Positions 16,791 to 26,007 of a stretch of 64,000 nucleotides of DNA are shown here, in pieces. Numbering within the stretch: position 1 is the first letter of the stretch; each line of letters opens with the position of its first letter. The notes below the pieces were generated by a model, which did no database searches, was not told where the DNA came from, and saw only the letters and a list, made by a program, of their open reading frames with translations. This DNA is from an uncultured Paracoccaceae bacterium (GTDB lineage Bacteria > Pseudomonadota > Alphaproteobacteria > Rhodobacterales > Rhodobacteraceae): positions 1-64,000 of the forward strand of contig CATOSU010000014.1 of assembly GCA_951812615.1 (NCBI GenBank), read 5' to 3'. Position numbers and translations under genes: made by a program.

Positions 16791-17920
16791 GCCGCCACCC
16801 GTGTGCTGATTTCGAAATGGCCGAGCTTGTCCGGATCGGGCCGGTTGCCCAGCCCCGGGCCATCGGGCACCACGACCTGGCCGTTTTCAACCGCGAACGG
16901 CTCTTCCAGAATGTCCTCGGACAGGTAATAGCTGGCCTGATAAAACTCGCAGCCCAGCGTGATTTCAGGGGTCGCGGCAATCATGTGCGTGCCGGCCAGA
17001 TGCGCAAGCCCGGCTTCGAACATGTCCCCGCCATAGGCCGTCAGCCCGTTGATCCCGGCCATCCGCGCCACGTCCTGTGCCCGGGTCAGGCCGCCCGATT
17101 TCATGATCTTGATGCTGACCCCGTCGCAGATGCCACCCTGAACGGCGCGCATCATGTCCTCGGGTCCGAATACGCTTTCATCGGCCAGAAGCGGCACATC
17201 CGTCATCGCCCGCAGCCGGGCCATCATCGCATGCTGATCGGCGCGCACCGGCTGTTCGATGAAATCGGGGGCAAACCCGGCCACGTCGCGGACGCGGGCA
17301 GGGGCCTCGTCAACCGTCAGGCCCTGATTGTAATCGACCCGGACGCTGAACCCGGCAAATTCGGTGGAAACCCGTTCCAGACGCATGATGTCAAAGGCAT
17401 GGTCGCTGAACCCGGTCTTCAACTTGATGATCCCGATGCCGTCATCGCGCAGCCGTGCCATCAGGTCCAGATCCTGCGCGAAATCGGGATTGGCGATGGA
17501 GCAGCTGAGCGGGATGCGGTCCCGGACCCGCCCGCCCAGCAGCGCCCAGACCGGCAGACCGGCGATCTGCCCGGTCAGGTCCAGCAACGCGGTGTCCAGC
17601 GCGGCCTTGGCCTCGGTGCAATGGGCGATGGCATGCGCGGCGGTCTGCATGATCCGGCCCCGGTCCGCCACGGACCGGCCCAGCACGACGGGCCGCAGGT
17701 ACCGGTCCAGCGCTGCCATGCTGGCCTCGGGCGAGCCGGTGAAAACCGACCAGCACGAAGCCTCGCCCCACCCCTCGGCACCGCCCTCGGCGCGCAGGCG
17801 CACAACAACGATCTCGCAACTGCCTTCGACCGCGCCGATGCCGTGATCGCGCCGCGACACGACGGGCAATGCCAGATGCCACAAATCCATTGCGACAATC
17901 TTCTGTTCGAGATCGGTCAT
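16787..17920 (-). CDS. enolase-superfamily (muconate cycloisomerase subgroup) enzyme
   Basis: 377-residue mandelate racemase/muconate lactonising-type enzyme. Catalytic elements are visible: IKLKTG (the K-x-K base), VDYNQG (first metal Asp), FIEQPV (metal Glu), LLADESVF (metal Asp) and SIKIMKSGG (second catalytic Lys). The two-lysine pattern fits the MLE subgroup, which includes dipeptide epimerases, N-succinylamino-acid racemases and proline-betaine epimerases or cis-3-hydroxyproline dehydratases. The last two recur beside amino-acid catabolic genes in marine alphaproteobacteria. A racemase/epimerase upstream of a D-amino-acid dehydrogenase is a sensible pathway order. Substrate not determinable here. 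Confidence 0.75.
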   Translation of the reverse strand: MTDLEQKIVAMDLWHLALPVVSRRDHGIGAVEGSCEIVVVRLRAEGGAEGWGEASCWSVFTGSPEASMAALDRYLRPVVLGRSVADRGRIMQTAAHAIAHCTEAKAALDTALLDLTGQIAGLPVWALLGGRVRDRIPLSCSIANPDFAQDLDLMARLRDDGIGIIKLKTGFSDHAFDIMRLERVSTEFAGFSVRVDYNQGLTVDEAPARVRDVAGFAPDFIEQPVRADQHAMMARLRAMTDVPLLADESVFGPEDMMRAVQGGICDGVSIKIMKSGGLTRAQDVARMAGINGLTAYGGDMFEAGLAHLAGTHMIAATPEITLGCEFYQASYYLSEDILEEPFAVENGQVVVPDGPGLGNRPDPDKLGHFEISTRVAA

Positions 17921-18020
17921 AAGCTCCCCGGGCTGCAGCCCGGTTAGCCTGCACCTCGCAGGGCATCATTTCAAATACTATTCTGTGGCAAAGCCATCAG
18001 GAAAAGTGATATTAGGGGTC
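17921..18020. promoter_or_regulatory. divergent promoter region of the TRAP operon and its LysR regulator
   Basis: These 100 bases separate the divergent enolase-superfamily and LysR genes. The 17965-17995 part is AT-rich against its GC-rich surroundings, as expected where both promoters and a LysR-type T-N11-A site lie. I cannot single out one operator with confidence. Confidence 0.45.
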
Positions 18021-18917
18021 ATGTCCCTCCGTTTCCGCCAGTTACAGGCCTTTCACGCCACCGTAGAGACCGGAACCGTCACCGGCGCTGCCGCATCATT
18101 GGGCATTTCCCAGCCCGGGGTGTCCAACCTGCTGGCCCAGCTGGAACAGCACACCCGGTTCAAGCTATTCGTGCGCAGCCGCGGGCGGCTGGTTGCCACG
18201 CCCGAGGCCGAGGTGCTGTTTCACGAGGTCGACACCGTGGTGCGCGGGCTGGACCATGTCAGCCAGGCGGTTCAGGACCTGCAGAACAAGCAGGGCGGTC
18301 AGCTGCAGGTCGCGTCCCAGCATTCGATGTCTTTCGGCTTCATGCCGCAGCTGATCGCCCGGTTTGCCCGGGAACGGCCGGATCTTTCGATTTCGTTTCA
18401 GTCGCATTATTCCAGCAAGATACAGGAATGGGTGCGCGCCGGGCTGTTCGAGATCGGGGTATGCGAGCTGCCGCTGGTGCATGACGGCATCGATGCGCGG
18501 GTGTTTCACATCGAAACCCTGCTGGCGATGCCCGAAGACAGCCCGCTGACCGCGCATGACGTTCTGACGCCCGAATTGCTGGACGGTGTGCCCTTCGTGG
18601 TGATGGGGCCCGAGCATATGACCCACCGGCGCACGCGCGAGGCGTTTCATACCGCCGGTGTGCCATGGAACACGCGGATCCATTCGCACCTGTTCAAGAA
18701 CCTGCTGAGCTTCGTGAAGGAAGGCATGGGTGTCGCGATCGTCGATCCCTTCGCGCTGGATTTCGACCGCGAAGGCGGGTTTGCCGCCCGCCCGTTCCGG
18801 CCGCGGATCATGATGGACATGGCCGTGATCACCACGACGGCCCAGCCGTTGTCTGCGGTTGGTCTGGCTTTTCTGGAGCATCTGAACGCCGCGCTGGCGC
18901 CTTATGAGAAGGGGTGA
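18021..18917 (+). CDS. LysR-family transcriptional regulator of the TRAP/racemase operon
   Basis: 298-residue LysR regulator. The N-terminal winged helix-turn-helix reads LRFRQLQAFHATVETGTVTGAAASLGISQPGVSNLLAQLE, followed by the periplasmic-binding-like effector domain (about residues 90-295). The ATG at 18021 is preferred; an earlier in-frame codon would add an atypical leader. It is divergent from the enolase-superfamily gene, the usual arrangement for a LysR protein that controls its neighbour and senses the pathway substrate. Confidence 0.88.
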   Translation: MSLRFRQLQAFHATVETGTVTGAAASLGISQPGVSNLLAQLEQHTRFKLFVRSRGRLVATPEAEVLFHEVDTVVRGLDHVSQAVQDLQNKQGGQLQVASQHSMSFGFMPQLIARFARERPDLSISFQSHYSSKIQEWVRAGLFEIGVCELPLVHDGIDARVFHIETLLAMPEDSPLTAHDVLTPELLDGVPFVVMGPEHMTHRRTREAFHTAGVPWNTRIHSHLFKNLLSFVKEGMGVAIVDPFALDFDREGGFAARPFRPRIMMDMAVITTTAQPLSAVGLAFLEHLNAALAPYEKG

Positions 18918-19136
18918 GAGGGGGGAAGGACCGGAAAAACTTCACCGCGCGGAATCAAGGGCTGAAAGCTCGCCGCGCGAGCACCCGACCTCCCCCCGGG
19001 AGGGCGCTTTCGCAACGGAGAGACGCCAGAAAACGTCAGATGCTGGCCGCGCCAAAAAGTGACCCCAAATACCGTTTCAGGTGCCCGTCCGAGGTCGGGC
19101 GCTCGCGCGGCTTCCGGCTGATCCGGCGACAGGGTC

Positions 19137-19865
19137 TTACCCCCGCCGCAGCACGTAGATATCCATGATCCAGCCATGCCGCTCCCGCGCTGCGGCGCGG
19201 GCCGACAGGATGTCGCCGGACATCTCGGCCAGCGGCCCGGCAATCAGGATCTCCTGTTCCATGCCCACATAGGCCCCCCACCAGATATGGAGGCCCGCCG
19301 GGTCAAGCCCTGAAAAACTGCAGGACCCGTCCAGCATCACGGCGACCGTGTTTGCGTCTTTTGGCCAGCCATTGTCGCGCAATTGCCGTCCCGTGGTGAT
19401 CATCACCGGTGCGCCCACCTCGTTGAGCGGGATGGCATGCGCCGCCGTCAGCGCCTGCAGCGAGGTGATGCCCGGCACCACGCGCACCCGGGGCACGTCA
19501 AGCCGCCCGGCAATGCGCAGCGAACTGTCATAAAGCGACGCATCGCCCCAGATCAGCAGCGCCACCCGCGCCGCGCCCTCGGGCACCGCGGCGCGCCAGC
19601 TCTGCGCAATGGCGTCATGCCAGCGTTCCACGGCGTCGTAATACTCGGCCCTTGCATCGCGCACAGGCAGGTCAAACTCGACCACGCGGGCCTGCGCGCC
19701 CAGATGGACGGCGACGATCTGGCGGCGCAGATCGGCAAGGTCGGATTTCTCCTCGCCCTTGCGCGGGATCAGAACCACATCCGCCTCCCGCATCGCGCGG
19801 ATGCCCTCCAGCGTGACGTGATCCGGGTTACCGGTCCCGATGCCGATCAGAAAAAGCTCTTGCAT
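19137..19865 (-). CDS. cobF: precorrin-6A synthase (deacetylating)
   Basis: 242-residue CobF. It begins LFLIGIGTGNPDHVTLEGIRAM, the SAM-binding loop of the corrin methyltransferase family, and carries LIWGDASLYDSSLR and VVPGITSLQALTA as expected for CobF. It methylates C1 of precorrin-5 and releases the extruded acetyl group, a step specific to the oxygen-dependent pathway. It is separated from cbiM upstream by a strong hairpin with a U-tract ending nine bases before its start codon, so it is either expressed by read-through or from its own signal. Confidence 0.92.
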   Translation of the reverse strand: MQELFLIGIGTGNPDHVTLEGIRAMREADVVLIPRKGEEKSDLADLRRQIVAVHLGAQARVVEFDLPVRDARAEYYDAVERWHDAIAQSWRAAVPEGAARVALLIWGDASLYDSSLRIAGRLDVPRVRVVPGITSLQALTAAHAIPLNEVGAPVMITTGRQLRDNGWPKDANTVAVMLDGSCSFSGLDPAGLHIWWGAYVGMEQEILIAGPLAEMSGDILSARAAARERHGWIMDIYVLRRG

Positions 19866-19873
19866 CTCAATCG

Positions 19874-19902
19874 AAAAAGGCTCCGGACTGCGCCGGAGCC
19901 TT
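19874..19902 (-). terminator. terminator-like hairpin directly before cobF
   Basis: Read on the minus strand, a 10-bp stem AAGGCTCCGG / CCGGAGCCTT with a 6-base loop is followed by a run of Ts and then, nine bases later, by the cobF start codon. It ends the cbiM transcript and should reduce cobF expression or sequester its ribosome-binding site. Confidence 0.75.
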
Positions 19903-19925
19903 CCTGTTTTTCGTGTTTCAGGCGA

Positions 19926-20603
19926 TCAGGCCGCGGAATACAGCCGCTCGGCAACGAGCGGGCTGCCCTTGAGACCCTTCAGCGACTTTGCGCCGGCCAG
20001 AACGGCCAGATCGATCAGCGGTTCGATCGCGATCACCATCATGTAGGCCAGACCAAAGCTGGCGACCGAGGCGAACGTATCTGCGCCCACGCCTTGACCG
20101 TAGAAGACCCAGAACGCGACCCAGGCGATCACGCCGCCCTGATAGGCCGCCGACAGCTTGAGCACATGGCCGTAGGACAGATCGACATAGGCCACATCTT
20201 TCGGCAGTATCCGCTGCGCCAGCGCGTGGATCGCAAAGAGCGGCACCAGCAGCGTGGTGACGTTGACGAAATACATCGGCAGATCCGTGGGCGCGAACAG
20301 CATCCCCTGGATCAGCAGCCCGGCCATCAGGCCAACCGCTGCCGGTCCGGCGCCCAGTAGCAAGAGCAGCGTGGTGCCGAGGATGAAATGCACCTCCGAG
20401 ATGCCGACCGGGAAATGCGGCAGCACTTGGAAAAACGCGAATACACCGACCGCGGCCGCGGCAGCACGCAGCACGAAGGACGGCAGCGCCCGGCGTTTGA
20501 GATCGTCGGCGATCAGTTTGAGCGTATAGCCGCCAGCAGCGGCCGCTGTGCCATAAGCCAGCATCATCTTGGCGCCGTGAACAACACCCGGTTCAATATG
20601 CAT
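19926..20603 (-). CDS. cbiM: CbiM-like cobalt transporter permease component
   Basis: 225-residue membrane protein starting MHIEPGVVHGAKMML, a CbiM-type N-terminus in which the N-terminal Met and nearby His are the expected cobalt ligands. About six or seven membrane helices follow, with GISEVHFILG and a conserved His. The ATG at 20603 has a GGAGGG site and places MHIEPG at the very N-terminus, which this family requires. It lies directly behind a cobalamin riboswitch, as is typical for cobalt uptake genes. No cbiN, cbiQ or cbiO is present in the window. Confidence 0.82.
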   Translation of the reverse strand: MHIEPGVVHGAKMMLAYGTAAAAGGYTLKLIADDLKRRALPSFVLRAAAAAVGVFAFFQVLPHFPVGISEVHFILGTTLLLLLGAGPAAVGLMAGLLIQGMLFAPTDLPMYFVNVTTLLVPLFAIHALAQRILPKDVAYVDLSYGHVLKLSAAYQGGVIAWVAFWVFYGQGVGADTFASVASFGLAYMMVIAIEPLIDLAVLAGAKSLKGLKGSPLVAERLYSAA

Positions 20604-20668
20604 CTTTGTTCCCTCCGAACCGCCCATCCCGGCGGCGTTGCAGTGCCGGATGTCCGGCGGTTTCAGTT

Positions 20669-20826
20669 TTCACGGCAGGTCTCCTGACTTGCGGCTTGCC
20701 GCGCGTCCCCCCCTTCCCAGCCTGTCGGCCAGTGGATGTCGAGGCGCGCTCGCCGCTTACAGTTGCGGGGGCAGTCGGGGTTTTTCACCCCATTCCCTAT
20801 TATCCCGGACATGTCGCCCGGGCACC
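20669..20826 (-). promoter_or_regulatory. cobalamin riboswitch upstream of cbiM
   Basis: On the minus strand the conserved elements appear in order: GGTGCC (20826-20821), AATAGGGAA, GGGTGAAAAACCCC, CTGCCCCCGCAACTGTAAGC, CACTGG, GGCTGGGAAGG and the B12 box AAGTCAGGAGACCTGCC ending near 20673. The box is 70 bases from the cbiM start, a distance that can hold an expression platform. Expected behaviour is repression of cbiM (and perhaps cobF) when adenosylcobalamin is plentiful. Confidence 0.93.
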
Positions 20827-20872
20827 GTGTCCTTCTCTTGTGGCGAAGCGGGTTCGACCCGTCAAGGCGCAT

Positions 20873-21604
20873 TCACGTCGTAAGGGGTTCTGCCAGCGAC
20901 CCGTAGAGGATCAGCGCGGGTGCCTTGCCGGGATCCTCGCGGTCGAGCATCCGGGCCATTTCGGCCACCGTGCTGCGGCTCAGGGCCTGACCGGCAGTCG
21001 AAACCGCCTCGGCCAGCAGCGCGGGCGTGTCGGGCGGCAGGCCGTTTTCCATCAGCAGCCGGGCCAGCCCGGCAAAGGTGCGTTTGCCCATGTAAACAAC
21101 CGTGGTGGCGTCGGCATCGGCCAGCGCCGCGATGTTCAGGTCATCGGGCAGGGTTCCGGTCACGTCGTGGCCGGTAACGAACTGCACCCGCCGCGCGGTC
21201 AGCCGCCGGGTCAGCGGGATGCCCGCCGCCGCGGCGGCGGCACAGGCCGAGGGCACGCCGGGAATGATCTCGTAACCGATCCCGGCATCACGCACCACGA
21301 TCAGTTCCTCCTCCAGCCGTCCGAAAATGCCGCCATCGCCGGATTTCAGCCGCACCACCCGCGCACCGGTCTGCGCATAATCCACCAGCAGGCGGCTCAC
21401 GTGGTCCTGCCTGGGCGAGGGGCGTCCGGCCCGTTTGCCGACCCCGACCAGATCGGCGCCGCGGGCCGCGCGGCTCAGGATCGGCCCCGATGACAGATCG
21501 TCGAACAGCACCGCGTCCGCCTGTTTCAGCCGGTCCACTGCCTTGAGCGTCAGAAGGTCGGGATCGCCCGGACCGGAGCCCACGAAGCTGACGAAACCGC
21601 TCAT
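20873..21604 (-). CDS. cobA: uroporphyrinogen-III C-methyltransferase
   Basis: 243-residue single-domain SUMT. VSFVGSGPGDPDLLTLKA is the SAM-binding loop; VRLKSGDGGIFGR and IIPGVPSACAAAAAAGIPLTRR are family signatures. It converts uroporphyrinogen III to precorrin-2, the branch point to cobalamin. There is no CysG fusion. It overlaps cobB by four bases and is the last gene of the long riboswitch-controlled operon. Confidence 0.92.
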   Translation of the reverse strand: MSGFVSFVGSGPGDPDLLTLKAVDRLKQADAVLFDDLSSGPILSRAARGADLVGVGKRAGRPSPRQDHVSRLLVDYAQTGARVVRLKSGDGGIFGRLEEELIVVRDAGIGYEIIPGVPSACAAAAAAGIPLTRRLTARRVQFVTGHDVTGTLPDDLNIAALADADATTVVYMGKRTFAGLARLLMENGLPPDTPALLAEAVSTAGQALSRSTVAEMARMLDREDPGKAPALILYGSLAEPLTT

Positions 21605-22911
21605 GTGGTGGCCTCGGCAATCAGGTGAAAGAAGGTGCCGGTCACGTGCCCGCGCCGCGACCCGGTTTCCGGAACCGCCGTGCCCTCGGCATCGACCACG
21701 TCGGCCAGCGGGTCGTCCGGTTCATCAAGGATGACGGTATAGTGAAACTCATGCCCGCGCAGCACGGTGCCGGCCCGGTGCCCGGGCATGTCGGCGCGCA
21801 ATGTGGCCTTGCGGTAGCCAAGGTGAAACTTGCGGCGTTCGAAACTGGTCTCCAGCCCCAGAAGCCCGGCCATTTCGTGCCGCACGCCGTCCTTGTCCGT
21901 CAGGCCCTGACCCAGCACCATGTAGCCGCCGCATTCCCCGTGTACGGGCTTGTTTTCGGCATGTTTTCTGAGCGAAGTCAAAAAGTTGCCTGCGGAAGCC
22001 AAAGTGGCGCCATGCAGTTCGGGATACCCGCCGGGCAGCCAGACCAGATCCGCCCCGGGCACCTCATCATCGGCCAGCGGCGAAAATGGCAGGATCTCGG
22101 CCCCGGCCCGGCGCCAGCCTTCGACCAGATGAGGATAGGTAAACGAAAACGCCGCGTCCTGCGCCAGCGCAATCCGTTGCGCCGGCGGGGGCGGCAGCCG
22201 GCCCGCCGCGCCCTGCGGCACCGACGCCGCCGCCTGTCGGATCGCGGACAGGTCCACATGTTCGCGCAGGAAGGCGGCGTAGCCGGCGATTGCGGCCTCC
22301 AGATCGGGATGTTCGACCGCCTGTATCAGGCCCAGATGCCGTTCGGGCAGCACCAGATCACCGCGCCGGGGCAGGGAACCCAGCACCGGCAGGCCCGCAC
22401 GCTCCATCCCCAGCCGGGTCAGCCGGTCATGCCGGGGGCTGGCCACGCGGTTCAGGATGACGCCGGCAAAGGGCAGATCGGGCATGTATTGCCGGAACCC
22501 GAACGCCGTCGCTGCCGCCGATTGCGCCTGTCCGCTGACATCCAGCACCAACACCACCGGCCAGCCCATCCTGCGGGCGGTTTCGGCGCTGGTGCCATGC
22601 CCGGTGGCGCCCGGTTTGGCCACACCGTCATATAGCCCCATCGACCCTTCTGCCACGACGATATCCGCGCCGGTGGCCTCTGCGGCGATAGTGGACAGCA
22701 GGGACTCGCTCATCGCCCAGCTGTCGAGGTTGAACGATGCCCGCCCCGTCGCGGCCCGGTGAAAGGCCGGGTCGATGTAGTCCGGCCCGCTCTTGAACGG
22801 CTGCACGCTCAGCCCGTCTTCCGTCAGCGCCCGGGCAAGGCCCAGCATCACGGTGGTCTTCCCGGTGCCCGAGGACGGGGCCGAAATGAACACTCCCGAT
22901 GGATTAGACAT
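21601..22911 (-). CDS. cobB: cobyrinate / hydrogenobyrinate a,c-diamide synthase
   Basis: 436-residue CobB. The N-terminal P-loop [21 protein letters not shown] (dethiobiotin-synthetase-like domain, residues about 1-240) is followed by a class I glutamine-amidotransferase-like domain with [14 protein letters not shown], whose Cys is the glutaminase nucleophile. It amidates side chains a and c of hydrogenobyrinic acid using ATP and glutamine. The ATG at 22911 directly precedes [11 protein letters not shown]; longer starts would run into cobM. It overlaps the cobM end by eight bases. Confidence 0.92.
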   Translation of the reverse strand: MSNPSGVFISAPSSGTGKTTVMLGLARALTEDGLSVQPFKSGPDYIDPAFHRAATGRASFNLDSWAMSESLLSTIAAEATGADIVVAEGSMGLYDGVAKPGATGHGTSAETARRMGWPVVLVLDVSGQAQSAAATAFGFRQYMPDLPFAGVILNRVASPRHDRLTRLGMERAGLPVLGSLPRRGDLVLPERHLGLIQAVEHPDLEAAIAGYAAFLREHVDLSAIRQAAASVPQGAAGRLPPPPAQRIALAQDAAFSFTYPHLVEGWRRAGAEILPFSPLADDEVPGADLVWLPGGYPELHGATLASAGNFLTSLRKHAENKPVHGECGGYMVLGQGLTDKDGVRHEMAGLLGLETSFERRKFHLGYRKATLRADMPGHRAGTVLRGHEFHYTVILDEPDDPLADVVDAEGTAVPETGSRRGHVTGTFFHLIAEATT

Positions 22912-23698
22912 CGTCCGTAACCCCCTTATACCATTGCGAATCGGCTGACTGTGGCCGGTAGCGCCGGTCATAGTCCGGCGCATAGAGGCAGCTCTCCGCA
23001 AAGCCCTCGGCAGCCAGCGCGGGACCCACAAGGATCAGCGCCGTGCGGCTGATCTCTTCGTCGACCAGTCCGCCGATGGTGGCCAGCGTGCCGCGAATGA
23101 GGCGCTGGTCCGGCCATGTGGCGCGCCAGACCACGGCGACCGGGCAGTCCGGGCCATACGTGGGGCTGAGATCGGCAACCACATCGTCAAGGTTCTGGAT
23201 CGACAGGTGAATGCCCAGCGTCGCACCGGTGGCGGCAAAATTGGCCAGCGTTTCACGCTCCGGCATGGCCGAGGCGCGGCCGGGCGTCCGGGTCAGAACC
23301 ACCGACTGTGCGACGCCGGGCAGGGTCAGCTCGGTTCCCAGCGCGGCCGCCGCGGCGGCAAAGGAGGGCACGCCGGGGGTGACGGTGACGTCGATACCGG
23401 CCGCGCGCAGCCGGCGCATCTGTTCCCCCATCGCCGACCAGACCGACACATCACCGCTGTGAAGGCGAGCAATGTCCTGTCCGGCCTGCGTGGCGGCCAC
23501 GCACTCCGCCACGATCGCATCGAGATCCAGCGGCGCGGTGTTGATGATCTTCGCGCCCCCGGGGCAATGGGCGAGGATTTCGGGTGGCACCAGCGATCCG
23601 GCATAAAGGCAGACCGGGCAGCGCGCGATCAGGTCGCGCGCCCGCAGGGTGATCAGGTCCGGCGCGCCGGGTCCGGCGCCGATGAAATGAACGGTCAT
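22904..23698 (-). CDS. cobM: precorrin-4 C11-methyltransferase
   Basis: 264-residue corrin methyltransferase. It starts [23 protein letters not shown] and contains [29 protein letters not shown] and [22 protein letters not shown], which together mark CobM. It methylates C11 of precorrin-4. Coupled by short overlaps to cobE upstream and cobB downstream. Confidence 0.92.
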   Translation of the reverse strand: MTVHFIGAGPGAPDLITLRARDLIARCPVCLYAGSLVPPEILAHCPGGAKIINTAPLDLDAIVAECVAATQAGQDIARLHSGDVSVWSAMGEQMRRLRAAGIDVTVTPGVPSFAAAAAALGTELTLPGVAQSVVLTRTPGRASAMPERETLANFAATGATLGIHLSIQNLDDVVADLSPTYGPDCPVAVVWRATWPDQRLIRGTLATIGGLVDEEISRTALILVGPALAAEGFAESCLYAPDYDRRYRPQSADSQWYKGVTDDV

Positions 23699-24078
23699 TT
23701 CTCTTTTCCCATTGCCAGGCAACATGTTGCAAGGCGATCTTCAGATACCGCGCGCGGGCCGCACAGGACCGCCTCGGGCCCCGCCGCCGCGAGCGCCGCG
23801 GCCTCGCACACGCTGCCGGTTTTGCGGGCCGCCTGCGACGGGGCGGAGCGGGTCAGTGTCGCCTGAGCGATCAGGTCGTCAGCCGTCACCGGGCAGATCG
23901 ACACGCCCAGTTGCCGCGACAGCTGTTGCAGGCTCTCAGCCGTGCATTTGTCATCCGGCGCGGCCAGACAGTCGGGCACCTGCCCCTGCGCGGCCCTTTC
24001 CAGCGCCGAGCGCAGGCTGTCCACCGTCGCCGCACCGCGAAACCCGAAGCCCGCGACGATCACAGCAAAACGCTCCAC
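23695..24078 (-). CDS. cobE: cobalamin biosynthesis protein CobE (CbiG C-terminal-like)
   Basis: 127-residue CobE. The core [22 protein letters not shown] is typical of the CobE/CbiG C-terminal domain. A GTG at 24078 is chosen because the beta strand begins immediately after it (ERFAVIVAG). It overlaps the cobL end by 19 bases. In the aerobic pathway CobE is needed but its exact step is unsettled; the CbiG relative opens the delta-lactone in the anaerobic pathway. Confidence 0.82.
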   Translation of the reverse strand: MERFAVIVAGFGFRGAATVDSLRSALERAAQGQVPDCLAAPDDKCTAESLQQLSRQLGVSICPVTADDLIAQATLTRSAPSQAARKTGSVCEAAALAAAGPEAVLCGPRAVSEDRLATCCLAMGKEK

Positions 24079-25256
24079 TGCACCACCGGATAGGCCGGTT
24101 TCCACGCCTGCCGCGATCCCAGTGCGTTTGAGCGGGTAAGTTCGATCCGCAGCAAGTCGCCGCCCTTTTCCGCCTGCCAGCGGGCCAGCAGGGCCTCCGA
24201 TTCGATGGTCACCGCATTGGCGACCAGCCGCACACCCGCCGGCAACAGCGCCCACAGGCTTTGCAACAACGCCTCGCTCAGCCCGCCGCCGACAAACACG
24301 GTATCGGGCAGGTCGATGCCGTCCAGCCCGTCGGGCGCGCGGGCCTCGACAACCTGCAACCGGTCGACGCCAAAGGCGCGCGCGTTTTCCGTCAGTCGCG
24401 TCGCCCTATCGGGGTCGGCCTCGATCGCGGTGGCCCGCAGCGATGGGTGGCACAGCAGCCACTCGACCGATACCGAGCCGGACCCGCCGCCGATATCCCA
24501 CAGGTGTTGGCCGGGACGCGGGGCCAGCGCAGCCAGCGTCACGGCCCGGACCGGAGATTTGGTGATCTGTCCGTCATGATCGAAAAGCGCGTCGTCACGG
24601 CCCGGCGCCAGCGGCAGGGCATCGCGGCCGACGGGCTCAAGGCCGACACAGACGGGGTGAGAGAAATCTGTTTTGTCAGCCTGTTGCGCGGTGATCTTCG
24701 TGTATTTCTCGCGCGGGCCGCCCAGGGCCTCCAGCACGTGAAGATCAGACGCTCCAAAACCCGCATCGCACAGATACGTGGCCAAGTCTGCCACCGCCCC
24801 GCCATCCCGCAACAGCACGATCAGACGTGCGCCGGGCGCGAGATGCGGCCGCATCCGTGTCAGCGGGGCCGCGTGCAATCCCAGACAGGTCGTGGTTTCC
24901 AGCGGCCATCCCAGCCGCGCCGCGGCCAGCGAAAAGGTCGACGGGCCGGGCAGCGCGCGCCAGTCCCCTGGCTGCAGGTGCCGCGCCAGCACCGATCCGG
25001 CCCCGAACCAGAATGGATCGCCCGAGGCCAGCGCCACCACCTGCCGCCCGCGCAAGTCCAGCAGCGCCGGGATCCCGTCGGCAAAGGGCACCGGCCATGT
25101 GATCGTTTCGCAGGTCAGGTCGGGCAGCAGGGCAAGATGCCGCGCTGCGCCCATCACCACTTCGGCGTTTTCAAGCGCGGCAAGGCTTGCACGGGACAGC
25201 CCGTCCGGGCCATCTTCGCCAAGCCCGATGATCGTGAGCCAGGGGAGATCAGCCAT
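24060..25256 (-). CDS. cobL: precorrin-6Y C5,15-methyltransferase (decarboxylating)
   Basis: 398-residue two-domain enzyme. The N-terminal CbiE-like domain begins WLTIIGLGEDGPDGLS; the C-terminal CbiT-like domain has the SAM motif LWDIGGGSGSVSVEWLL and FVGGGLSEALL. It methylates C5 and C15 and removes the C12 acetate carboxyl. Its start codon lies inside the 5' end of the oppositely directed cobK, so the two genes overlap head to head. Confidence 0.92.
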   Translation of the reverse strand: MADLPWLTIIGLGEDGPDGLSRASLAALENAEVVMGAARHLALLPDLTCETITWPVPFADGIPALLDLRGRQVVALASGDPFWFGAGSVLARHLQPGDWRALPGPSTFSLAAARLGWPLETTTCLGLHAAPLTRMRPHLAPGARLIVLLRDGGAVADLATYLCDAGFGASDLHVLEALGGPREKYTKITAQQADKTDFSHPVCVGLEPVGRDALPLAPGRDDALFDHDGQITKSPVRAVTLAALAPRPGQHLWDIGGGSGSVSVEWLLCHPSLRATAIEADPDRATRLTENARAFGVDRLQVVEARAPDGLDGIDLPDTVFVGGGLSEALLQSLWALLPAGVRLVANAVTIESEALLARWQAEKGGDLLRIELTRSNALGSRQAWKPAYPVVQWSVLL

Positions 25257-26007
25257 CGCACCGCACCTGCTGCTTCTGGGTGGCACGACCGAAGCCACTG
25301 CGCTGGCCGGCAGGCTGGCCGAGGCCGGTGTCCACGCCACGTTTTCCTATGCCGGCCGCATCGCCCGGCCCAGAGCGCAGCCATTGCCGACCCGTGTCGG
25401 TGGCTTTGGCGGGGCCGGGGGGCTGGCACGCTACATTCAGTCCGAGGGCATTACCCATGTGGTCGACGCCACGCACCCTTTTGCGGCGCAGATGAGCCGG
25501 AACGCGGTACAGGCCTGCCGCGACACGGACACGCCGTTGGTCGCCCTGACGCGCCCGCCCTGGATGCCACAGTCCGGCGATAACTGGGCGCGGGTGGACA
25601 GCATCGCGGCGGCGGTCGACTGGCTGGACCGGGACCGGTTGCGCGTGATGCTGGCCATTGGCCGGATGAACCTGCCGGATTTCGCCGCGCGGCCCCGGCA
25701 TTTCTACCTGCTGCGGGTGGTGGACCGGCCCGGCGACGACATTCCGCTGCCTGACCATGCCGTTGTCGTCGACACCGGGCCGTTCACGCCGGAGGGCGAT
25801 ATTGCGCTGATGCAGGCCCACGGTATCGAGCTGGTGGTGTCCAAGAACGCAGGCGGAACCGGCGCGCGGGCCAAGATCGACGCGGCCCGCGAACTGGGTC
25901 TCCCGGTGCTGATGATCGACCGGCCCGCCCTGCCGGACCGCGAAGAGGTGCACGACCCCGGTGATGTGATGCGCTGGCTTCATGCCGGCACCGAGCGGGG
26001 TGTGTAG
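25234..26007 (+). CDS. cobK: precorrin-6A reductase
   Basis: 257-residue CobK. HLLLLGGTTEATALAGRLAEAG is the NADPH-binding N-terminus, VVDATHPFAAQMSRNA is the family signature, and VVSKNAGG(T)GARAKIDAA is the conserved C-terminal loop. It reduces precorrin-6A to 6B. The start is uncertain: GTG at 25234 is the only standard start before the first strand, while an ATC at 25255 has a better-placed AGGGGAG. It is the only plus-strand gene in the riboswitch-led minus operon. It overlaps cobL at its 5' end and cobJ at its 3' end, so its promoter must lie inside cobL. Confidence 0.88.
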   Translation: MSQGRSAIAPHLLLLGGTTEATALAGRLAEAGVHATFSYAGRIARPRAQPLPTRVGGFGGAGGLARYIQSEGITHVVDATHPFAAQMSRNAVQACRDTDTPLVALTRPPWMPQSGDNWARVDSIAAAVDWLDRDRLRVMLAIGRMNLPDFAARPRHFYLLRVVDRPGDDIPLPDHAVVVDTGPFTPEGDIALMQAHGIELVVSKNAGGTGARAKIDAARELGLPVLMIDRPALPDREEVHDPGDVMRWLHAGTERGV

